NCBI RefSeq assembly: GCF_011050415.1
Contig: NZ_DRFS01000002.1
Location: 62,001 to 126,000, forward strand
From: Halomonas sp.
GTDB lineage: Bacteria; Pseudomonadota; Gammaproteobacteria; Pseudomonadales; Halomonadaceae
Reading direction: 5' to 3'
Length of the DNA: 64,000 nt
This document shows positions 17,021-25,400 of this stretch, piece after piece. Position 1 is the first letter of the stretch; every line of letters begins with the position of its first letter. The position numbers were made by a program, and so were the translations under genes. The notes beneath the pieces are model-generated. The model was not told the origin of the DNA. It saw nothing but the letters and a program-made list of their open reading frames with translations, and ran no database searches.

Positions 17021-19453
17021 ATGAAGTATTGGACGTTAAGTGATGATCCGCACGCCGAGCGCGAGGCGCATAAATATGGTAATCCAGCGCCGAGCCGAGA
17101 GTATTTGCTTGCCGCATTAGAGAGCTATGGCAAGCCGATTACCCACGAAAATATGAGCCGTATGCTGGGGCTTGAAGACGAAGAGCTTATTGAAGCCGTT
17201 CGCCGCCGCTTAGCCGCCATGGAACGTGATGGACAAGTCCTGCGCGACCGCCGCGGAGCTTATGCGCTGATTGATAAGCTTGATCTAGTGAAGGGTAAAG
17301 TGCTGGGCCACCGTGATGGCTTTGGTTTTCTGCTGCGTGATGATGGCAAAAAGCCTGATCTGGTATTGCCGCCGCGCCAAATGCGACGCGTGTTTCACGG
17401 TGACCATGTGCTTGCACGCATTAGTGGCCGTGATCGCCGTGGCCGTGATGAAGCGACCATTGCTGATGTCATTGCGCGCAACACCCAAACGATTGTCGGC
17501 GTTTATCGCAGTAATACGCCTGAATTTGGTATATTGATTCCGGAAAATCCGCGCATCACTCAGGAAGTGATTATCCCGCATAGCGCTTGCGGAGGCGCTA
17601 AGGATGGTCAGGTAATCTCTGCCAAGATTGTCCAGCAGCCTGCGACACGTATACAGCCGGTAGGCGAAGTGGTCGAGGTGCTGGGTGAGCGCATGGATCC
17701 AGGTATGGAAATTGATATTGCGATTCGCAGTTACGATATTCCCGCCGAATTCCCCCCGGAAGTGATCGACCAAATTGGCGGTATTTCGGCCGAGGTGCTG
17801 GAAGATGATAAGCAGCACCGCGTTGACCTGCGTGACGTGCCGCTGGTCACCATCGACGACGAGTCCGCCAAGGATTTTGACGACGCGGTGTGTGCTTGGA
17901 AAACCAAGTCCGGCAGTTGGAAGTTATTGGTAGCCATTGCTGACGTATCTCATTACGTGCGCCCTGGCACGCCGCTTGATGATGAAGGCCGAACGCGCGG
18001 TAACTCGGTCTATTTCCCTGGTCAAGTTATTCCCATGTTGCCGGAGTTACTCTCCAACGGGCTTTGTTCGCTCAATCCGCATGTCGATCGTTTGGTGTTG
18101 GTCTGCGAGATGAATATCTCGAAGACCGGCGCGATCAGCCGCTACCGCTTCTACGAAGCAGTAATGAACTCTCACGCACGCCTTACCTATAACAAGGTTG
18201 CTGCCATTCTCGATGAGAACAGTGAAGAGGGCGAAGTGCTGCGGGCAGAGCATGGTGATCTTGTGAAGCCGCTACAGAGCCTGGAAGAGCTCTATTATTT
18301 GCTGCGTGAGGCACGCACGGAGCGTGGGGCTATCGATTTTGATACCACCGAGACAGCGATCATCTTTAATGATGAGCGCAAAATCGAGAAAATCGTACCG
18401 CGTAGCCGCAACAATGCCCACAAGCTAATCGAGGAGTGCATGTTGGCCGCTAACGTGGCGACGGCACGCTTCTTAGATAAACATGATCTGCCCGCGCTCT
18501 ATCGTATCCATGAGCGACCTACGCCTGAGCGACTCGACAAGCTGCGTCTGTTCTTGAATGAACTGGGGCTTTCTGTCGGTGGTGGCGATATGCCGACCCC
18601 ACAGGATTACCAGGCGTTGCGCGAGGCGATTATTGACCGCCCCGATGCGGATATCATTCAGACGGTCATGCTGCGTTCAATGAATCAGGCGGTCTACTCG
18701 CCGCAAAATGAAGGTCACTTTGGGTTGGCGTATCAAGCCTACGCTCACTTTACCTCGCCGATTCGCCGCTACCCCGACCTGCTAGTGCACCGCGCTATTC
18801 GCTCAGTCATCCGCGGTCCGCGTCAGACCAATACAGTGCTGCGCGTAGAGGGCGCGCCGGTTGAGCCGCCAAGCAAGTGGTGCCCGTATACCTTTGAGCA
18901 GATGCTTGAGCTGGGCGAACACTGCTCAATGACAGAGCGCCGTGCCGATGAGGCGACCCGTGATGTTGAGAGCTGGCTGAAGTGTGAGTTTATGTCCGAC
19001 AAGCTCGGCGAGATGTTCGAAGGCACCATTGCCTCGGTAACTCAGTTCGGCTTGTTTGTTCGTTTGGATGAGTTCTACGTGGAAGGGTTGGTTCACGTTA
19101 CCTCGCTGCCTTCGGATTATTATCACTACGAAGCAGAGAAGCACCGTTTGAAAGGCGAACGTACCGGCACCACTTATCGCTTGGGCGATGGCCTCACTGT
19201 GCAGGTTGCCCGCGTTGATATGGATGACCGTAAAATCGACTTTGGCCTGGGTGATGAGAAGCCCCGCCCGCGCCGTCAGCCACGGAAGAGTCGCGGTGGC
19301 GAAGGCGGTGCTGGCGCTAAATCCGATGGTGGCAGAGCTAGGGGTGCCCGAACCGGTGGGGATAAGGCATCGAATGGCGATAAGCCTGCTGTTCGTCGCG
19401 GCCCGCGTCGTACGCGCAACGGCCCGCGCAAACCATCACCGAATAAGGGTTAA
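17021..19453 (+). CDS. rnr: Ribonuclease R
   Basis: An 810-residue 3'-5' exoribonuclease that degrades structured RNA and acts in rRNA and tmRNA quality control. Order of domains: N-terminal winged helix (RNase R type), cold-shock OB folds, RNB catalytic domain with the Asp cluster IDDESAKDFDDAV near residues 277-289, an S1 domain from about 664 (GEMFEGTIASVTQFGLFV), and a Lys/Arg/Gly-rich tail from about 745. The ATG at 17021 is chosen because AAGGAT precedes it; an in-frame ATG at 16982 lacks a ribosome-binding site. rlmB follows after two bases, the usual rnr-rlmB operon. Confidence 0.95.
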   Translation: MKYWTLSDDPHAEREAHKYGNPAPSREYLLAALESYGKPITHENMSRMLGLEDEELIEAVRRRLAAMERDGQVLRDRRGAYALIDKLDLVKGKVLGHRDGFGFLLRDDGKKPDLVLPPRQMRRVFHGDHVLARISGRDRRGRDEATIADVIARNTQTIVGVYRSNTPEFGILIPENPRITQEVIIPHSACGGAKDGQVISAKIVQQPATRIQPVGEVVEVLGERMDPGMEIDIAIRSYDIPAEFPPEVIDQIGGISAEVLEDDKQHRVDLRDVPLVTIDDESAKDFDDAVCAWKTKSGSWKLLVAIADVSHYVRPGTPLDDEGRTRGNSVYFPGQVIPMLPELLSNGLCSLNPHVDRLVLVCEMNISKTGAISRYRFYEAVMNSHARLTYNKVAAILDENSEEGEVLRAEHGDLVKPLQSLEELYYLLREARTERGAIDFDTTETAIIFNDERKIEKIVPRSRNNAHKLIEECMLAANVATARFLDKHDLPALYRIHERPTPERLDKLRLFLNELGLSVGGGDMPTPQDYQALREAIIDRPDADIIQTVMLRSMNQAVYSPQNEGHFGLAYQAYAHFTSPIRRYPDLLVHRAIRSVIRGPRQTNTVLRVEGAPVEPPSKWCPYTFEQMLELGEHCSMTERRADEATRDVESWLKCEFMSDKLGEMFEGTIASVTQFGLFVRLDEFYVEGLVHVTSLPSDYYHYEAEKHRLKGERTGTTYRLGDGLTVQVARVDMDDRKIDFGLGDEKPRPRRQPRKSRGGEGGAGAKSDGGRARGARTGGDKASNGDKPAVRRGPRRTRNGPRKPSPNKG

Positions 19454-19455
19454 GC

Positions 19456-20265
19456 ATGAAACCGGAACCCTTTCGGCGAGGACCGCGTAGCCGTTCGAAT
19501 GCAGGCCCCAAGACGCCTGATGGACTGGATCAAGTGTACGGTTTGCATGCCCTGCAAAGCCTGTTGGACAGAGGTGAGTCACCCCGTGAATTGTGGGTTC
19601 AGCAGGGGGCGGGGAGCCGCTTAAAAGAGGTTGTCGCCCAGGCGCAGTCGCGGGGCGCTCGTGTGAAAGAGCAGCCTCGCGACCTGTTGGATCAATTGAC
19701 GCAAGGGGCTGCTCACCAAGGAGTCGTGGCTTTTTGCCCGCCGTTGGTTCCTGAGGGCGAAGAGTCGTTATGGCTCAAGCTGCGCGCTTGGCAGTCATCT
19801 ACACCGCCGCTTTTTTTAATTCTTGACGGTGTCACCGATGTGCACAATTTCGGCGCCTGTCTGCGCAGTGCGGATGCGGCGGGTGTTCATGGCGTGATTG
19901 TCGCTAAGGATAAAGCCGCCCCGCTCAATGCAACGGTGCGTAAAGTTGCCTGTGGTGCCGCTGAAGTAGTGCCGGTATATCAGGTAACTAACTTGGCGCG
20001 CACACTGGCTAAGCTGAAAGATGCTGGTGTTTGGATAACCGGTACCGCGGGTGAGGCGGAATCCAGCGTGTTTGAGATAGATATGACGGGCCCGATCGCG
20101 TTGGTGATGGGGGCGGAAGGTAAGGGCATGCGTCGCTTAACCCGCGAAGCATGCGACAACCTTGCCAAGTTGCCAATGGCGGGGGAAGTGTCTAGTCTCA
20201 ATGTGTCGGTGGCTACCGGTATTTGTTTGTTTGAAGCTGTCCGGCAGCGCCAGCTTGCAAGTTAA
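19456..20265 (+). CDS. rlmB: 23S rRNA (Gm2251) 2'-O-methyltransferase
   Basis: A 269-residue SpoU-family (SPOUT) methyltransferase that methylates the ribose of G2251 in 23S rRNA. The N-terminal substrate-binding domain starts at VYGLHALQSLL. The three SpoU motifs are visible: motif 1 DGVTDVHNFGACLRSADAAG, motif 2 IALVMGAEGKGMRRL and motif 3 LPMAGEVSSLNVSVATGICLFE, which form the knotted SAM site. It is coupled to rnr and its short basic N-terminal extension is normal. Confidence 0.94.
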   Translation: MKPEPFRRGPRSRSNAGPKTPDGLDQVYGLHALQSLLDRGESPRELWVQQGAGSRLKEVVAQAQSRGARVKEQPRDLLDQLTQGAAHQGVVAFCPPLVPEGEESLWLKLRAWQSSTPPLFLILDGVTDVHNFGACLRSADAAGVHGVIVAKDKAAPLNATVRKVACGAAEVVPVYQVTNLARTLAKLKDAGVWITGTAGEAESSVFEIDMTGPIALVMGAEGKGMRRLTREACDNLAKLPMAGEVSSLNVSVATGICLFEAVRQRQLAS

Positions 20266-20288
20266 CCGCCGTACTACTAAGATACACG

Positions 20289-20312
20289 CGCCCGTTTGTC
20301 TGCAAGCGGGCG
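20289..20312 (+). terminator. Hairpin after rlmB
   Basis: CGCCCGTTTG and CAAGCGGGCG form a 10-bp stem (one G-T pair) with a TCTG loop, 23 bases after the rlmB stop. No T run follows, so termination is likely but not certain. Confidence 0.55.
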
Positions 20313-20382
20313 TTAGCTGTGAGAATTAGTAATTGATACTGTTGTTGAAAAAAACAGTTAATGAAATAAAAGTTCTGCTTGA

Positions 20383-20415
20383 TGTTCCGGTGACCGTGAA
20401 TTAGGCGGCGGAGCA
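20383..20415 (+). promoter_or_regulatory. Candidate S6:S18 leader element of rpsF mRNA
   Basis: TGTTCCG can pair with CGGAGCA around a loop region containing further CCG/GGCGG sequence, about 90 bases before rpsF. Many bacteria carry an S6:S18-binding leader with a CCG-containing stem here for autoregulation. Assignment to that family is inference from position and the short stem. Confidence 0.35.
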
Positions 20416-20502
20416 CTTCAGTTAACTCCTTGCTTCCCTGTCGTCGTTGGCTGTGTTTAGCAGCAACACACAAAGGAAGCTGTCAAACCGCAAGGAGATC
20501 CC

Positions 20503-20880
20503 ATGCGTCATTACGAAATCGTGTTTATGGTCCACCCGGATCAAAGCGAGCAGGTGCCGGCTATGGTCGAGCGCTACACCAGCATCGTTACTGAAAATAG
20601 CGGCACTGTGCACCGTCTAGAAGATTGGGGCCGTCGTCACCTGGCTTACCCGATCAACAAGATCCACAAAGCCCACTACGTGCTGATGAACGTCGAATGT
20701 TCTGGCGAGACTCTCGAAGAAATCGAGAACATCTTCCGTTTCAACGACGCCATCATCCGCAGCTTGGTTGTTCGCTGCAAAGAAGCGGTTACTGAAGCTT
20801 CCCCGATGATGAAACCGGCAGAAGAAAAACGTCCGCGTCGCGAAGAAAGACCGCGCGCTGAAGAAGAAGAAACTGCCTGA
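20503..20880 (+). CDS. rpsF: 30S ribosomal protein S6
   Basis: A 125-residue S6 protein starting [25 protein letters not shown] with the conserved [15 protein letters not shown] loop. It binds the central domain of 16S rRNA as a heterodimer with S18. The C-terminal tail is rich in Glu, Arg and Lys, as in other gammaproteobacteria where RimK adds glutamates. AAGGAG precedes the start. It heads the operon rpsF-rpsR-membrane protein-rplI. Confidence 0.97.
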   Translation: MRHYEIVFMVHPDQSEQVPAMVERYTSIVTENSGTVHRLEDWGRRHLAYPINKIHKAHYVLMNVECSGETLEEIENIFRFNDAIIRSLVVRCKEAVTEASPMMKPAEEKRPRREERPRAEEEETA

Positions 20881-20913
20881 TTTTATTCACTGCACGTTTT
20901 AAGGAGCTAGTCC

Positions 20914-21141
20914 ATGGCACGTTTTTTCCGTCGCCGTAAGTTTTGCCGCTTCACCGCTGAAGGCATCAAGCAGATCGATTACAAAGATCTGGACACGCTG
21001 AAGGCTTACATCACTGAAACCGGCAAGATCGTTCCAAGCCGTATTACCGGTACCAAAGCACGCTATCAGCGTCAGTTGGCGACCGCTATTAAGCGTTCGC
21101 GTTATCTGGCACTGCTGCCCTACTCCGATAGCCACCAGTAA
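20914..21141 (+). CDS. rpsR: 30S ribosomal protein S18
   Basis: A 75-residue S18 protein ([17 protein letters not shown]..., ending [14 protein letters not shown]). It partners S6 in the small-subunit platform. AAGGAG lies upstream, and the gene is 33 bases downstream of rpsF. No priB gene lies between rpsF and rpsR, unlike in enterobacteria. Confidence 0.97.
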   Translation: MARFFRRRKFCRFTAEGIKQIDYKDLDTLKAYITETGKIVPSRITGTKARYQRQLATAIKRSRYLALLPYSDSHQ

Positions 21142-21150
21142 GCGTTTAAC

Positions 21151-22005
21151 GTGATGCTGGCACTAGCCCGATGGCTCATGCGGGGTACGCCTTACGCTGC
21201 AGGCGTGGCGGCCCTGGCAACGCTAGTGCCTTGGCTGTTCTGGTTAGGGGCAGCCATCGCCGCACTGATGACCCTACGCAAAGGCTTCGCGCCTGCGCTA
21301 CCGGTGATTATTGCTGCAGCGCTACCGGCTGGCTGGTGGTGGGCCCAGGGTGATGTTATTCCGCTTGCTAGCGTACTGCTGGTAACGCTGATGGCCGTCA
21401 TTCTGCGCGAGAGGATGCGTTGGGGTGAAACGTTAATTGTAGGGACATTGGTCGCTGCAGTGATGGTTCAGCTTGGCATCTTCACACCGCCAGGTGGCAC
21501 AGAGCTAATGCTTGAGCAACTGCGTGAAGGTTCAGAAGAAGTGGATCGCATGCTCACGGAATTTTCCAATCAGGGCTACGATACCCAGACCCTTGCTGCA
21601 TTAGTCGTAGGTGGTGTAACGGGATTAGTAGTGCTGTTGGCAGCGATAGTGTGTTTGGCACTCGCGAGAAGTTGGCAGGCCGGGTTGTATAACCCTGGTG
21701 GCTTTCGCGAAGAGTTTCATGCATTTCGCTTAACCCCTAAAGAGCTAGCTATTTTGGTAGTTATTGGGGTGACAGGTATGGTGCTGGGTGCTCACGCACT
21801 GGCCATGCTTGGCTGGGTTCCGCTTTTGGTGGCTGGCGTTGCGTTAGTGCACGGGTTTATTGGATTAAAGGGGATGAACGGGCTGTGGCTGGTAGCATTT
21901 TATGTGCTGCTAATCACGACCTGGCCCACGATTCTCATTGTGCTGCTGTTGGGGCTGATTGATACATTCGCGAACGTTCGCGCACGCCTTGCCCGCAGCA
22001 ACTGA
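21151..22005 (+). CDS. DUF2232-type integral membrane protein
   Basis: A polytopic membrane protein of about 284 residues with roughly seven hydrophobic segments, lying between rpsR and rplI. Pseudomonas and relatives have a DUF2232/YybS-type membrane protein in the same position. Its function is unknown. The start is either GTG 21151 or ATG 21154; no strong ribosome-binding site is seen, so translation may be coupled to rpsR. It shares the ribosomal operon, which suggests constitutive expression. Confidence 0.8.
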   Translation: MMLALARWLMRGTPYAAGVAALATLVPWLFWLGAAIAALMTLRKGFAPALPVIIAAALPAGWWWAQGDVIPLASVLLVTLMAVILRERMRWGETLIVGTLVAAVMVQLGIFTPPGGTELMLEQLREGSEEVDRMLTEFSNQGYDTQTLAALVVGGVTGLVVLLAAIVCLALARSWQAGLYNPGGFREEFHAFRLTPKELAILVVIGVTGMVLGAHALAMLGWVPLLVAGVALVHGFIGLKGMNGLWLVAFYVLLITTWPTILIVLLLGLIDTFANVRARLARSN

Positions 22006-22020
22006 CAAGAGGTTTACGAG

Positions 22021-22467
22021 ATGGAAGTCATTCTGCTCGACAACATTGGTAAGCTGGGCGGCCTGGGTGACAAGGTCACTGTAAAGCCTGGTTATGGTCG
22101 TAACTACTTAGTGCCTTACGGCTTAGCCGTACCGGCCACTAAAGATAACATCGAAGCGTTTGAAGCACAGCGTGCTGAGCTCGAAGCGCAAGCCGCTGAG
22201 CGTAAGGCTGAAGCCGAAGCGCGTGCTGAGCAGCTAAACGACATCGAACTGTCTTTGGTTTCCAAAGCTGGCGATGAAGGTAAGCTGTTCGGTTCCATCG
22301 GTCCGCGTGATTTGGCTGATGCCATTTCCTCTGCTGGCATCGATGTTGCCAAGAGCGAAGTGCGTATGCCGAATGGCCCGATTCGCCAGACTGGCGAATA
22401 CGACATCGCCCTTCACTTGCACGCTGAAGTGGATGCCGTTGTACGCGTAGTGGTAGTCGCAGAGTAA
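22021..22467 (+). CDS. rplI: 50S ribosomal protein L9
   Basis: A 148-residue L9 protein. The N-terminal RNA-binding domain is canonical ([32 protein letters not shown]), followed by a long helix rich in Ala/Glu and the C-terminal domain ([15 protein letters not shown]). L9 stabilises the L1-stalk region and limits frameshifting. It is the last gene before a strong terminator. Confidence 0.97.
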   Translation: MEVILLDNIGKLGGLGDKVTVKPGYGRNYLVPYGLAVPATKDNIEAFEAQRAELEAQAAERKAEAEARAEQLNDIELSLVSKAGDEGKLFGSIGPRDLADAISSAGIDVAKSEVRMPNGPIRQTGEYDIALHLHAEVDAVVRVVVVAE

Positions 22468-22508
22468 CTAGTCATTACGTTAAGTAACTAGTTGCGCTAA
22501 CACGCCTC

Positions 22509-22538
22509 AAAAGGCGCGGGTTTCCTCCCGCGCCTTTT
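22509..22538 (+). terminator. Terminator of the rpsF-rplI operon
   Basis: A perfect 12-bp stem (AAAAGGCGCGGG with CCCGCGCCTTTT) and a 6-base loop, ending in a T-rich stretch, 41 bases after rplI. Confidence 0.9.
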
Positions 22539-22733
22539 GTTTTGGCTGTACATTAGCTTCTGGGGTTGCCTAAAAGCGAACTGTGCCACCGCGCAGTTTT
22601 TTTTAGCCAACGTCTTCTAGATCAATGATGAATCAGTGTTGGTCGTCTAATCAGTGCTTGTCGTCACAGTGAAGCGCGGTGACTAAGATAAGCGTTTTCA
22701 CTGGCTACACCGTTGTGTTTAAAGGAGCTCGCT

Positions 22734-24122
22734 ATGCAGGACCAGCCTTCTGCTGATAAGGAAACGGCAGCGCTAAAGCTGCCGCCGCATTCGCTTGAGG
22801 CAGAGCAGTCGGTACTGGGTGGGCTAATGCTGGATAACCAGGCCTGGGACAACGTTTCAGAGCGCTTGGTGGCGGATGACTTTTACCGTTACGAGCACCG
22901 TTTGGTGTTCAACGTGATGATTCATCTTGCTGAGTCTGCTCAGCCTTTAGACGTGGTGACGCTCTCTGAAGCCCTCGAAGCACGGGATCAATTAGACACG
23001 GTGGGTGGCTTGGCATTTCTGGCCGAGCTTGCGCGTAATACACCTTCTGCGAGTAATATTCGCGCCTACGCGGATATCGTCCGCGAGCGTGCCACGCTGC
23101 GCAAACTAATTCGCGCCGCTAACCAAATCGCTGATAGCGCTTTTTCCCCCCAAGGGCGTCCAGCGGACGAACTGCTTAACGAAGCCGAACGGTTAGTCTT
23201 CCAGATTGCTGAGGAGCGCCCCAAAACCGGCGGCCCTATCGGCATGAGTGAGCTGTTAACCAAAGCCGTGGATCGCATTGATGAGTTGTTTAATCTCAAG
23301 GGTGAGATGACCGGTCTTTCAACCGGCTTCCGTGACCTGGATGAGATGACCACGGGTCTACAGCCTTCTGACATGGTGGTTATTGCAGGGCGACCCTCCA
23401 TGGGTAAAACCACCTTCGCCATGAACCTCGTCGAGCACGCGGTTATTTCAAGTGATAAGCCGGTGATGGTGTTCTCCATGGAGATGCCCGCCGAATCGCT
23501 GATGCTAAGGATGCTATCGTCGCTGGGTAGGATTGATCAAACCCGTGTGCGGACAGGGCAGTTGGAAGATGAAGATTGGCCGCGCTTAACGTCCGCGGTT
23601 AACCTGCTTAAAGACAAGCAGCTGTTTATCGACGATACCGCGGCCTTATCGCCGAATGAAATGCGCTCAAGGATGCGCCGTGTGGTGCGGGAACATGGCA
23701 ATATAGCGCTGGTCATGATCGATTATCTTCAGTTGATGCAAATACCCGGTTTCAATGAAAACCGCACCGGTGAGATTTCTGAAATCTCGCGCTCTTTGAA
23801 AGGCTTGGCAAAAGAGTTTAACTGCCCAGTAGTCGCGCTTTCACAGCTAAACCGCTCGTTGGAGCAGCGCCCCAATAAGCGGCCGGTCATGTCGGATCTA
23901 CGCGAGTCAGGCGCCATCGAGCAGGATGCGGATGTTATCGCCTTTGTTTATCGTGATGAGGTTTATAATCCAGATAATCCCGATAACCAGGGCATCGCTG
24001 AGTTAATTATCGGTAAGCAGCGTAACGGGCCTATCGGTACGGTGCATATGGCGTTTATTGGTAAATATACCCGCTTTGAGGATTTGGCCCCGGATAGTTA
24101 CGGCGAAGCGTTTGGGGATTAA
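22734..24122 (+). CDS. dnaB: Replicative DNA helicase
   Basis: A 462-residue DnaB. The N-terminal domain begins PPHSLEAEQSVLGGLMLD. The RecA-like C-terminal domain carries Walker A GRPSMGKTTF near residue 218, Walker B-like ALVMIDYLQLM and the ESGAIEQDADVI arginine-finger region. It forms the hexamer that unwinds DNA 5'-3' at the fork and binds primase. The start at 22734 follows AAAGGAG; an upstream non-ATG start at 22713 is less likely. No intein is present. Confidence 0.96.
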   Translation: MQDQPSADKETAALKLPPHSLEAEQSVLGGLMLDNQAWDNVSERLVADDFYRYEHRLVFNVMIHLAESAQPLDVVTLSEALEARDQLDTVGGLAFLAELARNTPSASNIRAYADIVRERATLRKLIRAANQIADSAFSPQGRPADELLNEAERLVFQIAEERPKTGGPIGMSELLTKAVDRIDELFNLKGEMTGLSTGFRDLDEMTTGLQPSDMVVIAGRPSMGKTTFAMNLVEHAVISSDKPVMVFSMEMPAESLMLRMLSSLGRIDQTRVRTGQLEDEDWPRLTSAVNLLKDKQLFIDDTAALSPNEMRSRMRRVVREHGNIALVMIDYLQLMQIPGFNENRTGEISEISRSLKGLAKEFNCPVVALSQLNRSLEQRPNKRPVMSDLRESGAIEQDADVIAFVYRDEVYNPDNPDNQGIAELIIGKQRNGPIGTVHMAFIGKYTRFEDLAPDSYGEAFGD

Positions 24123-24202
24123 GCAGTCTCTGATTAACTTGAGGATGGGGAGTAAGCTCGTATAATGCCCCACCCAGAAAATGTAGATAACGGGAGTAGC
24201 AA

Positions 24203-24499
24203 ATGGCAGGTGGATTTCGGCGCGGAAATAGGCAGCGTCTTCCTAAGCTAGAAGGTCGCGGTGAGTTGCAGTCGTTAGAGCGTGAAGGACCTTTTAAAGA
24301 GTGGCTAGGTATGCCCGATCTTTACCGTTACCACTTAGTTGTGGAGGGTGAAAAGTATAGCTACCAAACTGAAGATGGCGAGCTTCCTGTGGTAGTAGGG
24401 GATAAGGTGGTTTTCCGCTACAAGGAAACAAAAGGCGGTAATTGGATCGACCGTAATTCGCTTGGTAAAGCCATCGACCCTTCTGAATATCAACGTTAA
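24203..24499 (+). CDS. Small conserved-looking hypothetical protein (98 aa)
   Basis: Unrecognised. A soluble 98-residue protein starting with a basic MAGGFRRGNRQRLPKL segment followed by alternating beta-type strands (YRYHLVVEGEKYSY, VVVGDKVVFRYKETKGG). A GGGAG ribosome-binding site lies upstream. A small barrel or RNA-binding fold would fit the pattern, but this is a guess. It lies between dnaB and a DUF6482 gene, each with its own leader. Confidence 0.7.
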   Translation: MAGGFRRGNRQRLPKLEGRGELQSLEREGPFKEWLGMPDLYRYHLVVEGEKYSYQTEDGELPVVVGDKVVFRYKETKGGNWIDRNSLGKAIDPSEYQR

Positions 24500-24626
24500 G
24501 CACTGGTTGTTGACTCTTTGGTCAGAAACTCTCTTGCACTGTTGCCCTCCTAGTTATTAAATGTAGAAGTGTTGAATGTTTTGACGATGGAGATCGTCAT
24601 AACATTGCAATAATCAGGCAACAGAA

Positions 24627-24663
24627 ATGTCATCGGGTACAGGCATGCTGTGCCCGATGACAT
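24627..24663 (+). other. 37-bp inverted repeat in the leader of the DUF6482 gene
   Basis: ATGTCATCGGG and CCCGATGACAT form 11-bp arms. Inside them ACAG pairs with CTGT, giving an almost continuous 15-bp hairpin. It ends 22 bases before the ATG and just in front of AGGAGGG. No T tract follows, so it is more likely a leader hairpin or operator than a terminator. Confidence 0.7.
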
Positions 24664-24685
24664 ATACAAATAATAGGAGGGAACC

Positions 24686-24988
24686 ATGGAACTGAAGGAT
24701 CTAAAACAGTTTGTCGCTAGTCACGACAATTTTGAAATACGCGTGATTACCCATTCGGGCAGTCGTTTTTATCAAATCGAGTTAGAAGACGTTGAAGCCG
24801 AGCGTCATATGCTTATGCAACGTGGTAAGCCAATGCTTTTTCGCTCGCTAGATGATGTTTACATGGAGCTTAAACGCGCCGGTATTCATCGCGCTTACTT
24901 AGTCCAGCATGTGCCCCATGATGAAGTCATTGGCCGTGATGCACACTACAGTGAGCCGCTCACTTCACGTATGCCGCTCGTTTTTTAA
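24686..24988 (+). CDS. DUF6482 family protein
   Basis: A 100-residue soluble protein beginning MELKDLKQFVASHDNFEI and containing LFRSLDDVYMELKRAGI, a pattern recalled from DUF6482 proteins common in Halomonas and Pseudomonas. The function is unknown; members often occur as small stress-associated proteins. TAGGAGGG gives a very strong ribosome-binding site. A 37-bp inverted repeat lies directly upstream. Confidence 0.75.
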   Translation: MELKDLKQFVASHDNFEIRVITHSGSRFYQIELEDVEAERHMLMQRGKPMLFRSLDDVYMELKRAGIHRAYLVQHVPHDEVIGRDAHYSEPLTSRMPLVF

Positions 24989-25010
24989 GCTGCTTTTTAA
25001 GCTAGCTTTT

Positions 25011-25400
25011 CTAGGTTAGTTTTTCCCACCACTGCCCGAGCCGAATGCGGCGACGGGCAAAAAATCGGTAACCGGCGTTCATTAAGCCGCGCACACCCGG
25101 TAAGCACGAAAATCTCACCAGCCGCCGATAGCCCAAGACAGCATAGAGGGCACGGCTGGCATCCATCCCGATATACCACGCTCCTTGGCTATCGCGCAGG
25201 TGCAGTTGCCCCATCATGGCGGCAAAGTCTTGGCCATGCTCCTGAGCGTTAAAGTCACTGGCTTGAATATCCACCAACGCGATATGTTGCCGCTGACGAT
25301 GTTTTGCAAGCCAGGCTACTTCTTGTTGGCAGAAGGGACAGTGACCATCGTGATAAAGGGTGACGGGAGGGGCTGCATTTAATGGTTCGAAACGGTTCAT
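25011..25400 (-). CDS. DCC-family (DUF393) thiol-oxidoreductase-like protein
   Basis: A 129-residue protein with the DCC signature LYHDGHCPFCQQEV (Cys21-x2-Cys24), a thioredoxin-like redox motif. DCC proteins are predicted thiol-disulfide oxidoreductases of unknown partner. The start codon overlaps the stop of the upstream photolyase gene by four bases (ATGA), so the two are translationally coupled. This pairing with a photolyase-related gene recurs in other bacteria, which hints at a shared light or redox role. Confidence 0.88.
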   Translation of the reverse strand: MNRFEPLNAAPPVTLYHDGHCPFCQQEVAWLAKHRQRQHIALVDIQASDFNAQEHGQDFAAMMGQLHLRDSQGAWYIGMDASRALYAVLGYRRLVRFSCLPGVRGLMNAGYRFFARRRIRLGQWWEKLT

